Both the position numbers and the translations under genes were made by a program. The notes under the pieces were generated by a model. That model was given only the letters and a program-made list of their open reading frames with translations, made no database searches and was not told the DNA's origin. Of a stretch of DNA of 23,396 nucleotides, positions 1-11,110 are shown in pieces; positions within the stretch are counted from its first letter, which is position 1; each line of letters opens with the position of its first letter. Source of the stretch: Pelargonium nanum (taxonomy: Eukaryota; Streptophyta; Magnoliopsida; Geraniales; Geraniaceae); contig JAYMTF010001436.1 of NCBI GenBank assembly GCA_036897485.1, positions 1 to 23,396 on the forward strand. Direction: 5' to 3'.

Positions 1-76
1 GCTTCACTTTATTTAGTACGAAATTCTCAGTTTCCACAGAAATTCGCTTTCTCTTCTGATTAATGGACGAAGACAT
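1..76 (-). CDS. possible N-terminal start of an unrecognised gene, cut by the window edge
   Basis: An ATG at 76-74 on the minus strand opens a frame that runs to base 1 without a stop (25 codons), reading MSSSINQKRKRIS then VETENF. It is short, so the frame alone proves little. Two things support it. A TATA-like box lies about 45 bases upstream. A second sequence at 2390-2295 encodes a closely similar start (MSCSSMDRKRKQIS, then LETKNF), with most differences conservative at protein level. The KRKR stretch is basic and could be a nuclear localisation signal, which is a guess. I do not recognise the family. The rest of the gene, if real, lies to the left of the window. Confidence 0.3.
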   Translation of the reverse strand, partial: MSSSINQKRKRISVETENFVLNKVK

Positions 77-118
77 TGTTTACGCTTGATTTCTGGACTC
101 TCGCAAGTCACACCACAG

Positions 119-129
119 AATATATAGGG
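119..129 (-). promoter_or_regulatory. TATA-like box upstream of the partial gene
   Basis: On the minus strand this reads CCCTATATATT, about 45 bases before the ATG at 76. That spacing suits a plant core promoter with a short leader. Such strings are common in AT-rich DNA, so this is suggestive only. Confidence 0.25.
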
Positions 130-974
130 AGAGAGTATACAGAGATGACTATTGAAATGTACAAGTCAGATTAGGTTTAGGTTTCCTATATTTGTTACTG
201 TCAATACCTTCCTTTCCAAGTTTCAATCCCACTCTCTCTACACGTTGAGCCTATTTTTGTCTTTTTCTCCTTTTTTAACTTGCTTGTCACTTTTTATTTG
301 TTTCCTATTCCAAGTCTTAGTGTCTTACTTTGTTTCTTCACTACCATTTTTTTTTTACCGGTTTAATTTTTTTATCAGCCCTTGATAGATGTCACTGCAA
401 ATTGATATTGATGACATATTTTCTGCTTTGGGAAAATAATAAGTTAACCAAGTTTTCCTATTTTCCTACTGAGATTTAGTTTTTTCCTCTAAATTTTGAA
501 ATTATGGTTCCAATATCTAGACGTCCCTATTAGGGAATGAGAAACACAGGTTTTTGCAGACTTGCTGTCTCGTTGCTTATCAAGAAATATATATATCGAG
601 TTTTAATTTTAATTTTAATTTTTAATTAAAAAATAATTAATACCCACGTCAGCATGAGGAGTGTGTGAGTTTTGCCAAGCAAACAAGTTTTGTACACGTG
701 GCGGCTTACATGGTGGACACAAGTGACGTGGTGGTAAGTGACCTAATATAGTAGGTTAATAGGGCTAAAATCACAAAGACTTTAAGGGTCAAAACCATAC
801 GCGAAATAAGGCAAGAGTTAAGACAATAAAATTGATCATTCCAGGGGCAAAACTAATTAACCCAATGCTTTTGTACTTTTGGCCAACCTAATGGTGTGTG
901 AATTCTTTCATTGGTCGATATTAAGTTATCTTCACTAAGGCAGTTTACATCTCTTTACTTTGACGAAACCAAAA
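130..974. other. gene-free, AT-rich, repeat-like intergenic DNA
   Basis: I see no supported gene. Bases 230-385 are a T/C-rich stretch with no codon structure. Bases 600-640 are a run of TTTTAATTTTAA-type low complexity. Bases 650-860 contain several ACGTGG/CACGTC motifs (around 645, 696, 725) and end in an AATTAACCC string like those at 1710 and 1915, so part of this stretch probably comes from a transposable element related to the one at 975-1925. No clear ends were found. Confidence 0.45.
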
Positions 975-1925
975 TTAATGTGGCTACACTGTCATCATTT
1001 GTGTGGGCTTACACTAAACTTCATTTTTCAATTTTTGGCTACCTGTACTTTTATAACCTGATTCCGTCGTTAGTTTAAGTACGAAATGACCAAATCATTC
1101 TTACCCCCATTACCTTTTTTCATCTCACTCATCTCTTTCACTTCCACCCACCTCTTTCCATCTCACCCATCTCAATCAACTCTTTCAACTAATCCATCTT
1201 TTTCACTCCCAGCCACCAACGATGGAGAAGAATCGGCTCGCGCCACTCAAATGTCATCGGTCTGTCTCTATCATTCCCGCGGCCGAAAAAGACGAACGAC
1301 TCCTCGTCGTGAACAAGAAGACTAGCAACTTTACGTCATGGTTGTAAAGATCGCCTGCAACTCCATGCCGTAGCCGGATCTGACCTCGCCTTTTGTAGGG
1401 TTTTTGTTTTTACTTTTTAGTAGGGTTTTTGTTTGATGATTTTTGATGGTTGAAAGTTGGTTAGTATCAATAAATTGGGAAAATGAAGGAAGTAATTGAA
1501 ATAAGGAAATAATTAATTTTAAATATTTGGATGAAATTTGGCACTGGTAGAAAATGGAATATTGATTTTGGTTAAAGTATGAAGTTTTGTCAAAATTTTG
1601 CATTTTTCGGCAATTTTATGCGGTTTCCGGCGACTATATGCATTTTCCGGCAAACATTAAGTTTAGGGTAAGCCAACGCATATGGTGACAAGTACAATGT
1701 AGCCACGTGCAATTAACCCAAACATTTAGAAGGATAAATTGGAATTTTGAAAACTAATGGATGGGAGTCATGTGCATGGCACATGATGAGAAAGGGTAAT
1801 TTTCAGTTAAATCTAACTGGCAGAATGAGGTTGTGAAAGTACATGGTAGCCAAAAGTTGGAAAATAAAGTTTAGGGTAAGTCAACGCAAATGGTCACAAG
1901 TACATGCCACGTGCAATTAACCCTA
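975..1925. mobile_element. inverted-repeat element, possibly a non-autonomous DNA transposon
   Basis: The segment at about 975-1110 is similar to the reverse complement of about 1780-1925. Shared blocks include AATTnnnnGTGGC, the string CTTACnCTAAACTT, then TTTTTGGCTACC and GTACTTTnAnAACCT, at roughly 70% identity by eye. The region between the arms includes a T/C-rich stretch and a more GC-rich block (about 1220-1390) that reads like captured coding sequence. No transposase is visible and I could not define a target-site duplication. It may be a long-arm MITE or a Mutator-like element carrying cargo. An alternative is two copies of one repeat inserted in opposite orientation. Confidence 0.4.
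1659..1922 (+). repeat. direct repeat pair of about 55 bp (1659-1717 and 1868-1922)
   Basis: Both copies begin AAGTTTAGGGTAAG, continue with CAACGCA and ATGGT, and end in CCACGTGCAATTAACCC. The first copy has a few extra bases before CCACGTG. A third, inverted and more diverged copy lies at about 977-1020. The motif therefore occurs twice on one side and once on the other of the inverted-repeat element. Confidence 0.6.
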
Positions 1926-2244
1926 AATTATAATACACTTCTTTCTAGAAGTATCATGTGTATATAGCATGCAAGCACTTATCTAAAGCAAGAAGAAAAA
2001 TGTCAATATTTGTAGCTAGGATGCAAACAATTATAACATGCGAGAGGACAAGTGTTCCTCTAGGTGTCAAGATCATGAACTCCAATATCCCTATAAATGT
2101 GTGTGTATTCTCTTGTAAAAATAATCAAGTGAAATATCAAAGCAAAAGAATTAGTAGTTAACATTAATTTTTCTTTAATTATAAGCTCGTGAAAGGGCGT
2201 CTGGTGTTCTGCCGACGGTGATGATAGATTTGATGATGGAGATG

Positions 2245-2305
2245 AAGGAATAGTACTCTCGGGAATCACCACCAAGGAATAGTACTCTCGGGAATCACCA
2301 CCAAG
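2245..2305. repeat. perfect 29-bp tandem duplication
   Basis: A 29-base unit starting AAGGAATAGTACTCTCGGGA occupies 2245-2273 and repeats without a mismatch at 2274-2302, followed by AAG of a third unit. The perfect match implies a recent duplication. As 29 is not a multiple of three, it would shift any reading frame across it. It lies just downstream, on the minus strand, of the degraded frame at 2390-2295. Confidence 0.85.
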
Positions 2306-2390
2306 CTCGAGTTTCAGTTGATCCATAAAGGAAATTCTTAGTTTCAAGAGAGATTTGCTTTCTCTTTCGATCCATGGAGGAACATGACAT
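2295..2390 (-). pseudogene. degraded paralogue of the left-edge gene start
   Basis: From ATG at 2390 on the minus strand the frame reads MSCSSMDRKRKQIS then LETKNFLYG and stops at TGA 2297-2295 after 31 residues. It is clearly similar to the frame at 76-1 in both DNA and protein, and the leader upstream is also alignable (ACAATG context). The stop falls at the edge of the 29-bp tandem duplication, so the copy looks truncated or frame-broken. The family is not recognised. It could also be two pieces of a repeat rather than of a gene. Confidence 0.35.
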
Positions 2391-2446
2391 TGTTGTAACA
2401 CTGACACTGTGATAGCCAACTATAAGAGAAAGTGAATGAGTATATG

Positions 2447-2468
2447 TATATATATATATATATATATA
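2447..2468. repeat. (TA)n microsatellite
   Basis: About eleven TA units in a row, a simple sequence repeat likely to vary in length between individuals. Confidence 0.85.
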
Positions 2469-3892
2469 GTACACAAGTCTTTCTTGAGTACCAAGTAATT
2501 TGTAACCGTCTTACATTATTCCCTAATCCAAATTGATGCTTTACAAAACAGCATTTCATTAATAAATAAACTAAAATAAGAAAGTATTATATATTCGTTG
2601 TTTTTTCTAAATCCAATATATATTACATGTATGTATGTTATTAAACTCAAGAGTTGTCTTTAATTAGGTCGACCCCGAACATCCCAATTGAACTCAATTT
2701 CCAGTACTTATCGTAACCATATTCTTGTGATATCCTGAGGTCGACCCAGAACATCAAATGTCCCAAACGACGTTTTGTTTCTCACTCTTTGTTCGACCTT
2801 ATAGTGCCAAAGGAGAAGTCATCGAGGACGAGCTTGAAAGCGAATCATGTCACCAAGGAAGAACGATCTTCAAGTTCAGAAGTAAGAGAGATCATTTGTC
2901 AACCAAATCATGTAAATCTAACCATGTGATCGACTCTATTATATATAGATCTACCACATACAATTCTATTATGTGTATCTAACTAGTAGGCCGGCCCATA
3001 TACATATGTGTCTAACGACCTCACAATAACACGGTCTGCTATAAAAGTACAAAATGTGAATAATTTAAATCACAAGTCGAACCAACATATATCGGTCAAC
3101 CTTACAGTGTTTTTTCATTCATTTACAAAACCAAAACATATTTCAATCTTTTACTCCATACCATTGCAAACTCAATTAGATTATAAACATGAAATGGAAG
3201 TAAAAAATAAGTACCTTTTATGGAAGACAAAAACTATAGATTTTGTGTCTCCGTTTCAGTGATTTTTATCTTTGTGAAATATCCTCTCAAATTCGTTGTT
3301 CTCTTCCAACTCTTTTGCACTGCATTCTCTACCACTCTCTTTACTGTGATGAGGGCCTTCAGTGCATTGAAGATGATTACTAAAGGAGTTGGTTGAAAAT
3401 CATTAAAGAATAAATTGGGTTGAGGCTAGATTGGTAATCAACCATCACAATTTTAAGGGCATAATGGGATTAAAAGTCCCCACATGAACTATAGTCATCT
3501 CTGCAGGAGCCTCCCACCTCTCGTGGAGAAAGCTCTTGCGAGCCTCAAACTCTACAGACATCTGCTACAGTAAATCTACAACCAAACAACTTTTTCCTCA
3601 AATTTCTATAGACTTAGCTGCTGCAGGAGTTGTGTAACAACCCAAACAGACGAGACCAAGTAAAGACTGGCCCTTTCTATTTGGGTCAAGGAACTAATTC
3701 ATTTCATCCAAATTCCAAAATGCTATTACCACAACATTCCAGACTGGAAATCGAATAACACATTCGTAAACAAATCAAGTACATTAAGCATTCAACAAGA
3801 TGCTACCTTACAAAATTGCACCTATGAATAAATATAAGCATTTCATTTACAGAAAAGTTTAAGCTTTAAGCCAGGACAACAAGGAGACTATG
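2469..3892. other. intergenic DNA between the left repeats and the 3' end of VPS38
   Basis: No gene is supported. A frame at 2758-2982 (74 codons) has fairly even codon use at its start, but matches nothing I recognise and has no neighbouring exon. The motif GGTCGACCCnGAACATC occurs twice (2668-2684 and 2738-2754). The stretch nearest 3893 would hold the VPS38 3' UTR; on the minus strand it contains AT-rich strings such as TTATATTTATTC near 3835, but no canonical polyadenylation signal stands out. Confidence 0.4.
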
Positions 3893-6800
3893 TCAAGTAT
3901 CTATGTAGTCTGCAGACAGAATGGTCCTCAGAAGCTCCTTCAAATTGGCCAATACATGACGGGGTCCCAAACTTTTTACACCAATGAAATTAAGCAATTG
4001 CTCTAAATCCTACAAGCAAGGACGAGAATCATAAGGTAACTTAACTTCACCATATTGTACAGTAAACAAAGCTGTTCAAGGAAATCAAATGGCAATATAT
4101 AATGATACATTCACAACAAATGAGGTTTTCAAAAACAATCATCAAAAGTAAGATGTTTGACAGTCCAAGATCCAAGAGTGAAACAATAGAGTTTCTCTAC
4201 TGACTCATCTAAGAATTTTCAGTAGTGTTTCAGAAGGCTCAAGTAGGCATCCATAAAGATTTCAAGATTCTGTATCACACTCACAAACTCTTCAAAAACT
4301 AGCGTGGCCCCCTATTATGAAAGCATGGTTACACTTAACTTCCTATACAAGAATTTCCTCAAACCTTCTACAGATTTATTGATTAGAGCTGATATATATC
4401 CCTTAAATGTGTTTAAGAAAGAATCCTCTTTCTTTGAAAACACTCCATGATGAAGACAATTAGATAGCAAGAACAGATTCTTTTCATGTAAAACATAGTT
4501 TTTTTATTTATTGACGCTGCCGTGTATTTCTGTTTCTAGGATAGCTTCTAATATGAGGGTAATAGCATCGTCCAAACTGGTCAGTCCCATTCATGACTAC
4601 TATTCACGCAAAGAGAAAAAATATGAAAAGGACGCATACCTTGTTCAACAAAAATACTGCATATGCCGCTCTTGTTGTGTCTTGACCTTCAAGAAAAAGA
4701 GGAAACTCTACGGCCTTCATATTTGATGAATCTTCTGTATTTGATGGTAAATCAGCCAATGAAGGCTCTACTACTGAAGGTGCATAGTCATTAATATAAG
4801 AATGGGAACCACCCAATCGTAAAGGGTATCGTAAAGGAACTTCTAAGTAGGATGCTACAAGTGAAACAGCCTGTGACAAAATGAAATGAAATTATATTTG
4901 AAATTATTGGCTAAACAGATAACTAACCAAGCTATCAAAAGCTTGCCACCTAAACTGATCAATAAAAAGAAGACCTATCTCTGAGAGCATCAGTCCAGTT
5001 TAGAACTAAAAAGATCTACAAAAACGTATATTTAATTTCGCTTGCTGTATGAGAACCCCGTAAATAATTAGTACTGATTTGGGATAAAGGATATCGCCTA
5101 GCAGGATTCGCACTCTTGGTATTTATAATTTTCCTTTACTTTGTTCCGTAATTTTCGGAATAAAGCTTCATTTACGTTGTACCAAAAAAACCAGGAAAGT
5201 AGAGCATAATTTTGAATAAAAATGTTAAAGATTCTAGCATAGGAAATTTATTTTGACGGTTAAATGGGCCATTGCTTCCCCGTTCCCTCATAACTTCACA
5301 GAGCAAATGACTCAAAGTTGAACCACCAACACGGGATAGAACAAAGAAGATCCTAGCCTACAATTAAAACTATCAGGTAGGTAACAGTATGTCAAGGAAA
5401 GAAAGAACACACATGTGCAACATATCCGAGAGCAGTTGCAGACCTCTGAACCTCCTTCTTATCAGTGAAAAAGTTTATCTTCGCGAAGGGAAGCACGGTC
5501 AACTGCAGACCTATTATTGTCAAGGATCCTTGAACAGTGACGGGTCTAGGCACAGCAGAGTTCACTGTAAGATAAATAAAAACAGAAGGAAATGAAAACT
5601 CTTTGTGCCAAGTTTCAACAACTTGAGCAATTTTAGATTATGCAAAAGTATTGGCCCTGACCCCTGACAGTGGCGGTTCAAACAACATCACAATTCAAAG
5701 AACACAGAAAGCTTATCAGTATGCATATCCAATCAACTATGAAGTAAAAAATATGGATGATGCACAAACTATAGATAAAACCAGTGCGATAATAGAGAAA
5801 CAACGGAGATATACAGTTCGGGGCTATGTGAATCCCGAAAAGTGGGCAGGCTGACGGAAAACATATTGCATAATGTACAGCTGTTAAGTGGCTTGGGTTC
5901 ATAATACTTTAACTTAAACGTAGATGAAGTGATTTGTTGAAATTAAGTAGTAATAATTGCAGAAGTAATCTAAATACTCAGCCATACAATAATGTGAATC
6001 CGCTCTACTTTTCTTCTCCAGTGTTATGTTTTTCCACAAATGAAATTACTATTCTTTTTTTTTTATGAGAATGAAATTACTATTCTTATCCAGTTCAAAC
6101 TCATAAGCACATTACCTGACTTATGACTGCTAGGAAATGATTCAAGTTCTCGCTCTTGTGCTAGTCCAGTTGAGGTCCTAATAGGAAAGAGCAGTGCAAC
6201 TTGCGATATCATAAATTGCTGCCTTACTCTTAACATTTTCTGCAAGTTCTTGAGCCGAACATAGCCCCTTTCCCCAGCAAGTGACATATTTGATTCCTGT
6301 TATAAGAGCATGACAAGTTTCACTGTCAAACCAACACACACAAACCCCTAGAGCCAATCAAGCTGAGAAAAATGGAATAATAATAATAGGAAGAACATGG
6401 CTAATAATAATTTACCAAAAATAAGGATGGAACTATGTTTTTTTATAGAATGATGTTATATTGCACCTTCCACAGCCTCTTAATTTGTGATAAATTTCCA
6501 TTTCAAGATAAAGGGTATTACTAACATCCAACAGCTACAATGGAACCTTCTTTATATTCTAGTTTTCATATTGTCTTCCCCTTCGAGTCTTTCTAAATAC
6601 ACATTTCAAGATTTAGCTCCAATTTTCACTGATACCAGTAGTTTCCTCCCTCCATCACAGTCCTGGGAATAAAATTCACTGCTCTGATTCAATATTCTTA
6701 GTGGAGTTCTTATGTGCAGTGAAGCTGTAAAACCAAGACACGCTAAGAATACAGCGTCAATGGCCACAAATTGTCCATTTTTCTCAACACAGATATCAGT

Positions 6801-9800
6801 CAGCCAAGGACAGAATCAGAAGTGATATCAGTTGTTTAAATGAATTAGACCTTAAATGCTAAGACCTAAAGAAAATTAAGCAAAGCCAAGTTGTTGAACC
6901 TGAATACTTATCTTTGAAACAAATGACAATATCTTGAATGTATATCTTTATCTGTAAGCAACAATGCAGAGATCTCAAAGTCTCATCTTAAGTTGTAAAT
7001 TCTTTAGTACTAAGTTCCTTTATCTTCCCACATTTGGGCATTTCTTAACATAAAGTCAAAGTGACTGTGCCGAAAAGTGAAATGTTCTAGCTATTTATAT
7101 GCTTAAAGTTCAAATTTTGCCGTTTACTTTGTGATCCTTCAGCTAACCAGGAGAACCAAAATGATGTATCCAGAATGAAGTTCAATGAGTTTTTCATGGG
7201 AGGTATGGAGACAAACGGAAAATATAATTGGAGAGCAAGATAGTATTTTACATTGGTAACTAGAAAGGTACGACTAAGACATGATAGGCAGACACGGAGA
7301 AGGGAAATAGATTTCAATATTTTGCTCTTTATGCAATATAGTAGACTAGTAGTAACATGTTAAGAAAGGGGCTTCTTGTCTGGGGTTAATAAGGAGAGAA
7401 AGTCTAGGAATAGACTGACCACATATGAAAATCAACAAAGATAGGTGACAGGAGTTAGGAAGTATCATGAAACCAAAGATTTCCATTTGAATAATTTTCA
7501 TAAATGTAACAGTTTAATTCCTATTTTCCATCATATCTTTGTATATACCAAATTAGAATTGCTTGTAAACTCTTAATCATGTACATAAACAGAAGCATTA
7601 TTTTTCTATATGGTATGATAGCAATCCACCAACTTTGAGTGTGCGCATAACTTCCACACTGCCAATAAGCAGCATCCCTAGCCTCTTCTTGCACCCTCAC
7701 TTCCATGTTGGGTTCTATGTCTCCAAATGTACTTCAATTACTTCTCCTTTCATCTTTTCCATGTCATATTTTACTTAGTTATTGCTGCCAGTTTGGTAAA
7801 CAGTATAATTTTCTTTTGGAGGAAAAAGAAAAGCTCTACATATCCAACAATGTGTTGCAGCCACCCTTTAACTATATAATTTTTCTTCTCTTTGATAAAT
7901 ACTCATGCAGGATTTATCAAAACTATGATAATTGCATTTATCATGGTATGAGGTTATGTCCATCACCTCTTTCATCATAGTAACGTAGAGAACCTATTCA
8001 AATTTTGTTTATGTTTTAAGTCAATAGATATTAAAGTGAAAATTATCACAACAAACTTTCATGAAGTCCAACATAACAGCATTTACAGTTATAATATTGA
8101 ACTATAAACAATCCATGTTCAATTACTGCCGAAACTGATTTTCATACTAGAGTTGCATTAAATAATAAAGTTTGTCATCTTTTAAGAATGTCAAGAGTAT
8201 AAAATAAAAGTTGGCTTTTCAACTATATATTTAAGCCTTTAGTCAATTTAGTTCTTTGCACTGTATTAGAGCCTTGTGGACCAAGAGGGCATAAGTTTGA
8301 GTCTTGCCGCCACCCTAATGATTAAAAATTTGTTAAATTTCCAGCACAAGGCAAGAAGAATATTTGTGCATGGACCACATGCAAAGCGATAATAAGCTTT
8401 GCACGTGAGGAGGCGTCTTAGAGTATAAAATTAAAGTCGGGCATTCAACTATTAACTTAACCTTTTAGTTGAGTTGGTCATCTACAAATAAAAAGTAATG
8501 AAACAGGCCAAACTTCATTATAACTACATCTTGTTACCATGAATGCAACAAAAATTGAGAAGTGTGAAAAAGAATAATTCACTAAATTTACCTGCAACTG
8601 CTTCCTAGCTTCGGAAAGTGTTGTCCCCGCAACCAATAGCGATCTTACATCAATGCTTAGTCGCTCCTCTTGCGTTTTAGCATCTAATACTGCAACCTCA
8701 TTATGCATTGACATGTTTATCATGGCCCCTTGTCTAGCTTCCAATTTCTCACGCATCTCCTCAAGTTCATTTGATTGACTCAACAACTCAGCTTTGGCCT
8801 GCCCAACGTATTGCCGCCCGCTAATCCGCGGGCTAATCAATTAAAATCCAGGAACTCCAAAAAAAATGGTGGGAGAGAGAGAGAGATGAATATCAAACAC
8901 AAAATCTTAAAGTACAAAGAAATATCTAGTGATCCAGTTCACTTTCACTGTGTCTTTTTTATCATTCTGCATGTCTAAGTAAGATTTCACTTCCCTAGAA
9001 GCTAAATGGATAAAATGATATACACGGGACAACAGATTTTCAAATCTCCAACAAGTGTCCAAAACAAAATAATTATTTACCTTCCCATCGAGGACTTGGA
9101 TGAAGAAGAGGAGAAATGATAGGTCTGGGAAGATGAAGGGAACTTGTCCTAAGCGTCTTCCTTTTTAAGTTTGATTGTCTCAAAATATACAAGCATTACC
9201 TTACATTGAATGAAGTCATCAGTTCTACAGTTTTCTCAACAACAAAAATAAAGTGCTTCCATGAAGCAATGATTGAGAATTGAAAACTAAAGATGCCCAT
9301 GCATTAGCTGACACATCCTAAATATCATCACTATCAGAAAAGGAGATATTAGCCCTTATGCAGGGGAAATCATTATACAAATACAAGACTACAACTCAAT
9401 TATCTATACCTGATAATAATGTTTAGCTGTGAAAAGTAATCATTTGGAATAACTTTTGGAAAAAATGACGAATCAACATAAAATTGAAAATTATTACATT
9501 TCCTTCCTAAACTTTCTTCTAAAAATGAACGTAGGAGTTAATTCAGAGCGTTAAGCGAGTCAGAATTACTTCGTTTCAGGATCTACAAATTCCAATCCAA
9601 CCAATCTATAGACTTATCCAAGAAAATGTGTTAATACAATGTTGTGGATACTTAAAACTCAAACCAGAAATAAACATATCCTAACCCATATTATGCATTT
9701 GGTTGAGGTTAGGTTCTTTGAATGTGACCAGCATCAGGCATTGCAAAGCCTAGAGCCAATATGAATCAAATTACTAACTCCAAATTAACAATATCCCTAT

Positions 9801-10308
9801 CAAGACAACGGAAACTCTCTGTTTCCAGCATCTTCTCAGAGAATTCAAGGAAAAGTAATAGTCGCTGTGATGAATCAAAATGAATTACAGCAATTTTTGG
9901 TTCAGCTAAAACTTAGTCCAGCACACAACTATCCTAAAATGTGCCCTGAAACCAGAAATTGCAAAAACACACCATCCAAAAATTACTCAAACTCAATTTT
10001 TGTGTGAAACCAAATTCAATCTGTTTCAATTTTCTTTGCCTTCTCTTTCCTACCAACCAACCAAACAGAATTGATTACGTTTGTATGTAAAATATTATAT
10101 CAAAAAATCATTTTAGCAATATGCAAAACCCTACCTGAATAAGCGACTCAAGCCTCCGTTGAAGAGTCTGCTTCTTCTCCTTAGCATCGTTGAGGGCAGA
10201 AAAAAGACTCCACAGCCTCGCAAGCTCCTGTTCGAAGTCCTCCCACTCGATCAATTTGGAAACCTCTGGATCGCCGCCCTGTGAAGACATGGATGACTTT
10301 TGTTCCAT
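3893..10308 (-). CDS. VPS38: UVRAG/VPS38-like subunit of class III PI3-kinase complex II
   Basis: Six minus-strand exons: 10308-10135, 8798-8592, 6296-6116, 5564-5413, 4870-4640 and 4009-3893. They total 1062 bases (353 residues plus TGA); all introns are GT-AG and phases agree. Residues 1-58 ([10 protein letters not shown]... [13 protein letters not shown]) and 59-127 are charged and heptad-like, fitting the family's coiled coil. The C-terminal part carries the family hallmarks: [20 protein letters not shown] (end of exon 4), [12 protein letters not shown] and [20 protein letters not shown] (exon 5), and [10 protein letters not shown] followed by the end ...LSADYIDT (exon 6). Known role of the family: with VPS34, VPS15 and ATG6/Beclin it forms complex II, which makes PI3P on endosomes for vacuolar sorting. 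The start is the first ATG in exon 1; Met7 is a possible alternative. Exon 4 ends CAT|GTGTGT, a weak but acceptable donor. Length matches my recollection of the Arabidopsis protein. Confidence 0.85.
4010..6115 (-). other. VPS38 introns 3, 4 and 5 (with exons 4 and 5 between them)
   Basis: Intron 3 is 6115-5565, intron 4 is 5412-4871 and intron 5 is 4639-4010. They are AT-rich and contain only scattered short frames. I saw no RNA gene and no recognisable transposon in them. Confidence 0.6.
6297..8591 (-). other. VPS38 intron 2 (2.3 kb)
   Basis: The largest intron of the gene, between ...EARKQLQ and ESNMSLAG. It hosts a TRIM-like element at 8189-8486 in the opposite orientation to the gene. 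The remainder is ordinary AT-rich intron without a recognisable gene. Confidence 0.6.
8189..8486 (+). mobile_element. TRIM-like miniature LTR retrotransposon
   Basis: Two direct repeats of 72 bases, 8189-8260 and 8415-8486, share AGAGTATAAAAT(A/T)AAAGT, TTCAACTAT and TTAAnC(C/T)TTTAGT, at roughly three-quarters identity or better by eye. Both end in CA; the left begins TG. Directly after the left repeat (8262-8273) is TGTATTAGAGCC, close to the TGGTATCAGAGCC primer-binding site complementary to initiator-tRNA-Met. Just before the right repeat is a purine-rich GTGAGGAGGCG, placed like a polypurine tract. The interior is only about 154 bases with no coding capacity. Flanking 5-mers are AAGAA and AATAA, a probable decayed target-site duplication. 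It lies antisense within VPS38 intron 2. Confidence 0.75.
8799..10134 (-). other. VPS38 intron 1 (1.3 kb)
   Basis: Lies between LESLIQ (donor CAG|GTAGGG) and AKAELLSQ (acceptor GGGCAG|GCC). The acceptor has no good polypyrimidine tract and is preceded by a GC-rich hairpin. Otherwise it is AT-rich intron with no recognisable gene or element. Confidence 0.55.
8816..8833. other. GC-rich hairpin next to the VPS38 exon 2 acceptor
   Basis: GCCCGC and GCGGGC are perfect inverted repeats around a six-base TAATCC loop. The stem sits 18-35 bases upstream of the exon 2 splice acceptor on the transcribed strand, in the branch-point to acceptor interval where a pyrimidine tract would be expected. The surrounding intron is AT-rich. 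Confidence 0.55.
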
Positions 10309-10591
10309 CGAGAAATGAAGACAAGGGCGTTGAACGGAAGCTCAAGAACAGGTCATGGGTCGGCCTCATCGTCCCGGCGATCGATTAGGGAATAGAGATC
10401 ATGGACGTGTTGTTTTGGGGTTTGGTTTAGTCTGCTGGCCTGTCTGGTTTGATTTTGATCGGATTTTCTTGGGAAAATGTGAATTTTCTAGAGAAGGAAG
10501 CGTGAAAAGAGAGATTGAGTTGGTTTCTTTGGTGGTGGCAAAATGACACCGGCAGTTGGCATCCGAAACCAGGAACAACTGAATGACATAT

Positions 10592-10745
10592 CTAGAGCTG
10601 GCAAAAGGGTTACCGACGTGCCGGGTACCCCGAAATCCAACCCATTTCGGGTCGGAGTTGGGTACGAATTTATCCTCCCGTAAAATTCGGTCGGGTTAAG
10701 GTTGAGTCAATTATAACAAAATTCGGGACGCATTGGGTATTCCCA
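10592..10745. repeat. degenerate GGGTACC / TTCGGGTCGG repeat tract
   Basis: Short motifs of the type GGGTTACC, GGGTACCCCG, TTCGGGTCGG, TTGGGTACG, TTCGGTCGGGTT and TTGGGTATTCCC recur on both strands within 150 bases. This composition is typical of small non-autonomous plant elements, but no clean terminal repeats or target-site duplication were found. Confidence 0.4.
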
Positions 10746-11110
10746 CAAAAAAACAATACAATTTATGTCTAAAAACCAACCCGAATTGTTACAAATTGGT
10801 ACCTAGTTTAATTTTTGTTACTATTTGGTATTTAAGTTAATGACATAGCATGGGGTTTATGATTATTAAGAAATAAGAGGGTATGGGAGGGAAGGTGGCT
10901 GGAGGCGAATGAGAAGATGACGATAGCTTTGGCTGTGGCAGAGGGTTGGCGGTCGACATTGGCTAAGTTGAAGGAAGGTTCGAGGGAGCAGAGGGGTGTT
11001 GGTGGAGACATAGGTGGCGGCGGTGAAGACAGAGAGCTCCACAGGTTGGGGAGCTGAGGCTGTCGGAGGTGGTCGAGGGAGTTGAGTGCCAGAGGCCGCC
11101 GAGAGGGAGG

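Noticed and set aside
152..385. 77-codon frame rich in Phe, Ser and Leu
   Set aside because: It arises from a T/C-rich low-complexity stretch and has no codon structure or recognisable motif.
1086..1325. 79-codon frame in the inverted-repeat element
   Set aside because: It starts in a T/C-rich arm and only its end crosses the GC-richer core. It has no recognisable domain, so it is noted as possible captured sequence rather than as a gene.
2758..2982. 74-codon plus-strand frame with moderately balanced codons
   Set aside because: No family recognised, no adjacent exon with compatible splice sites seen, and no promoter support.
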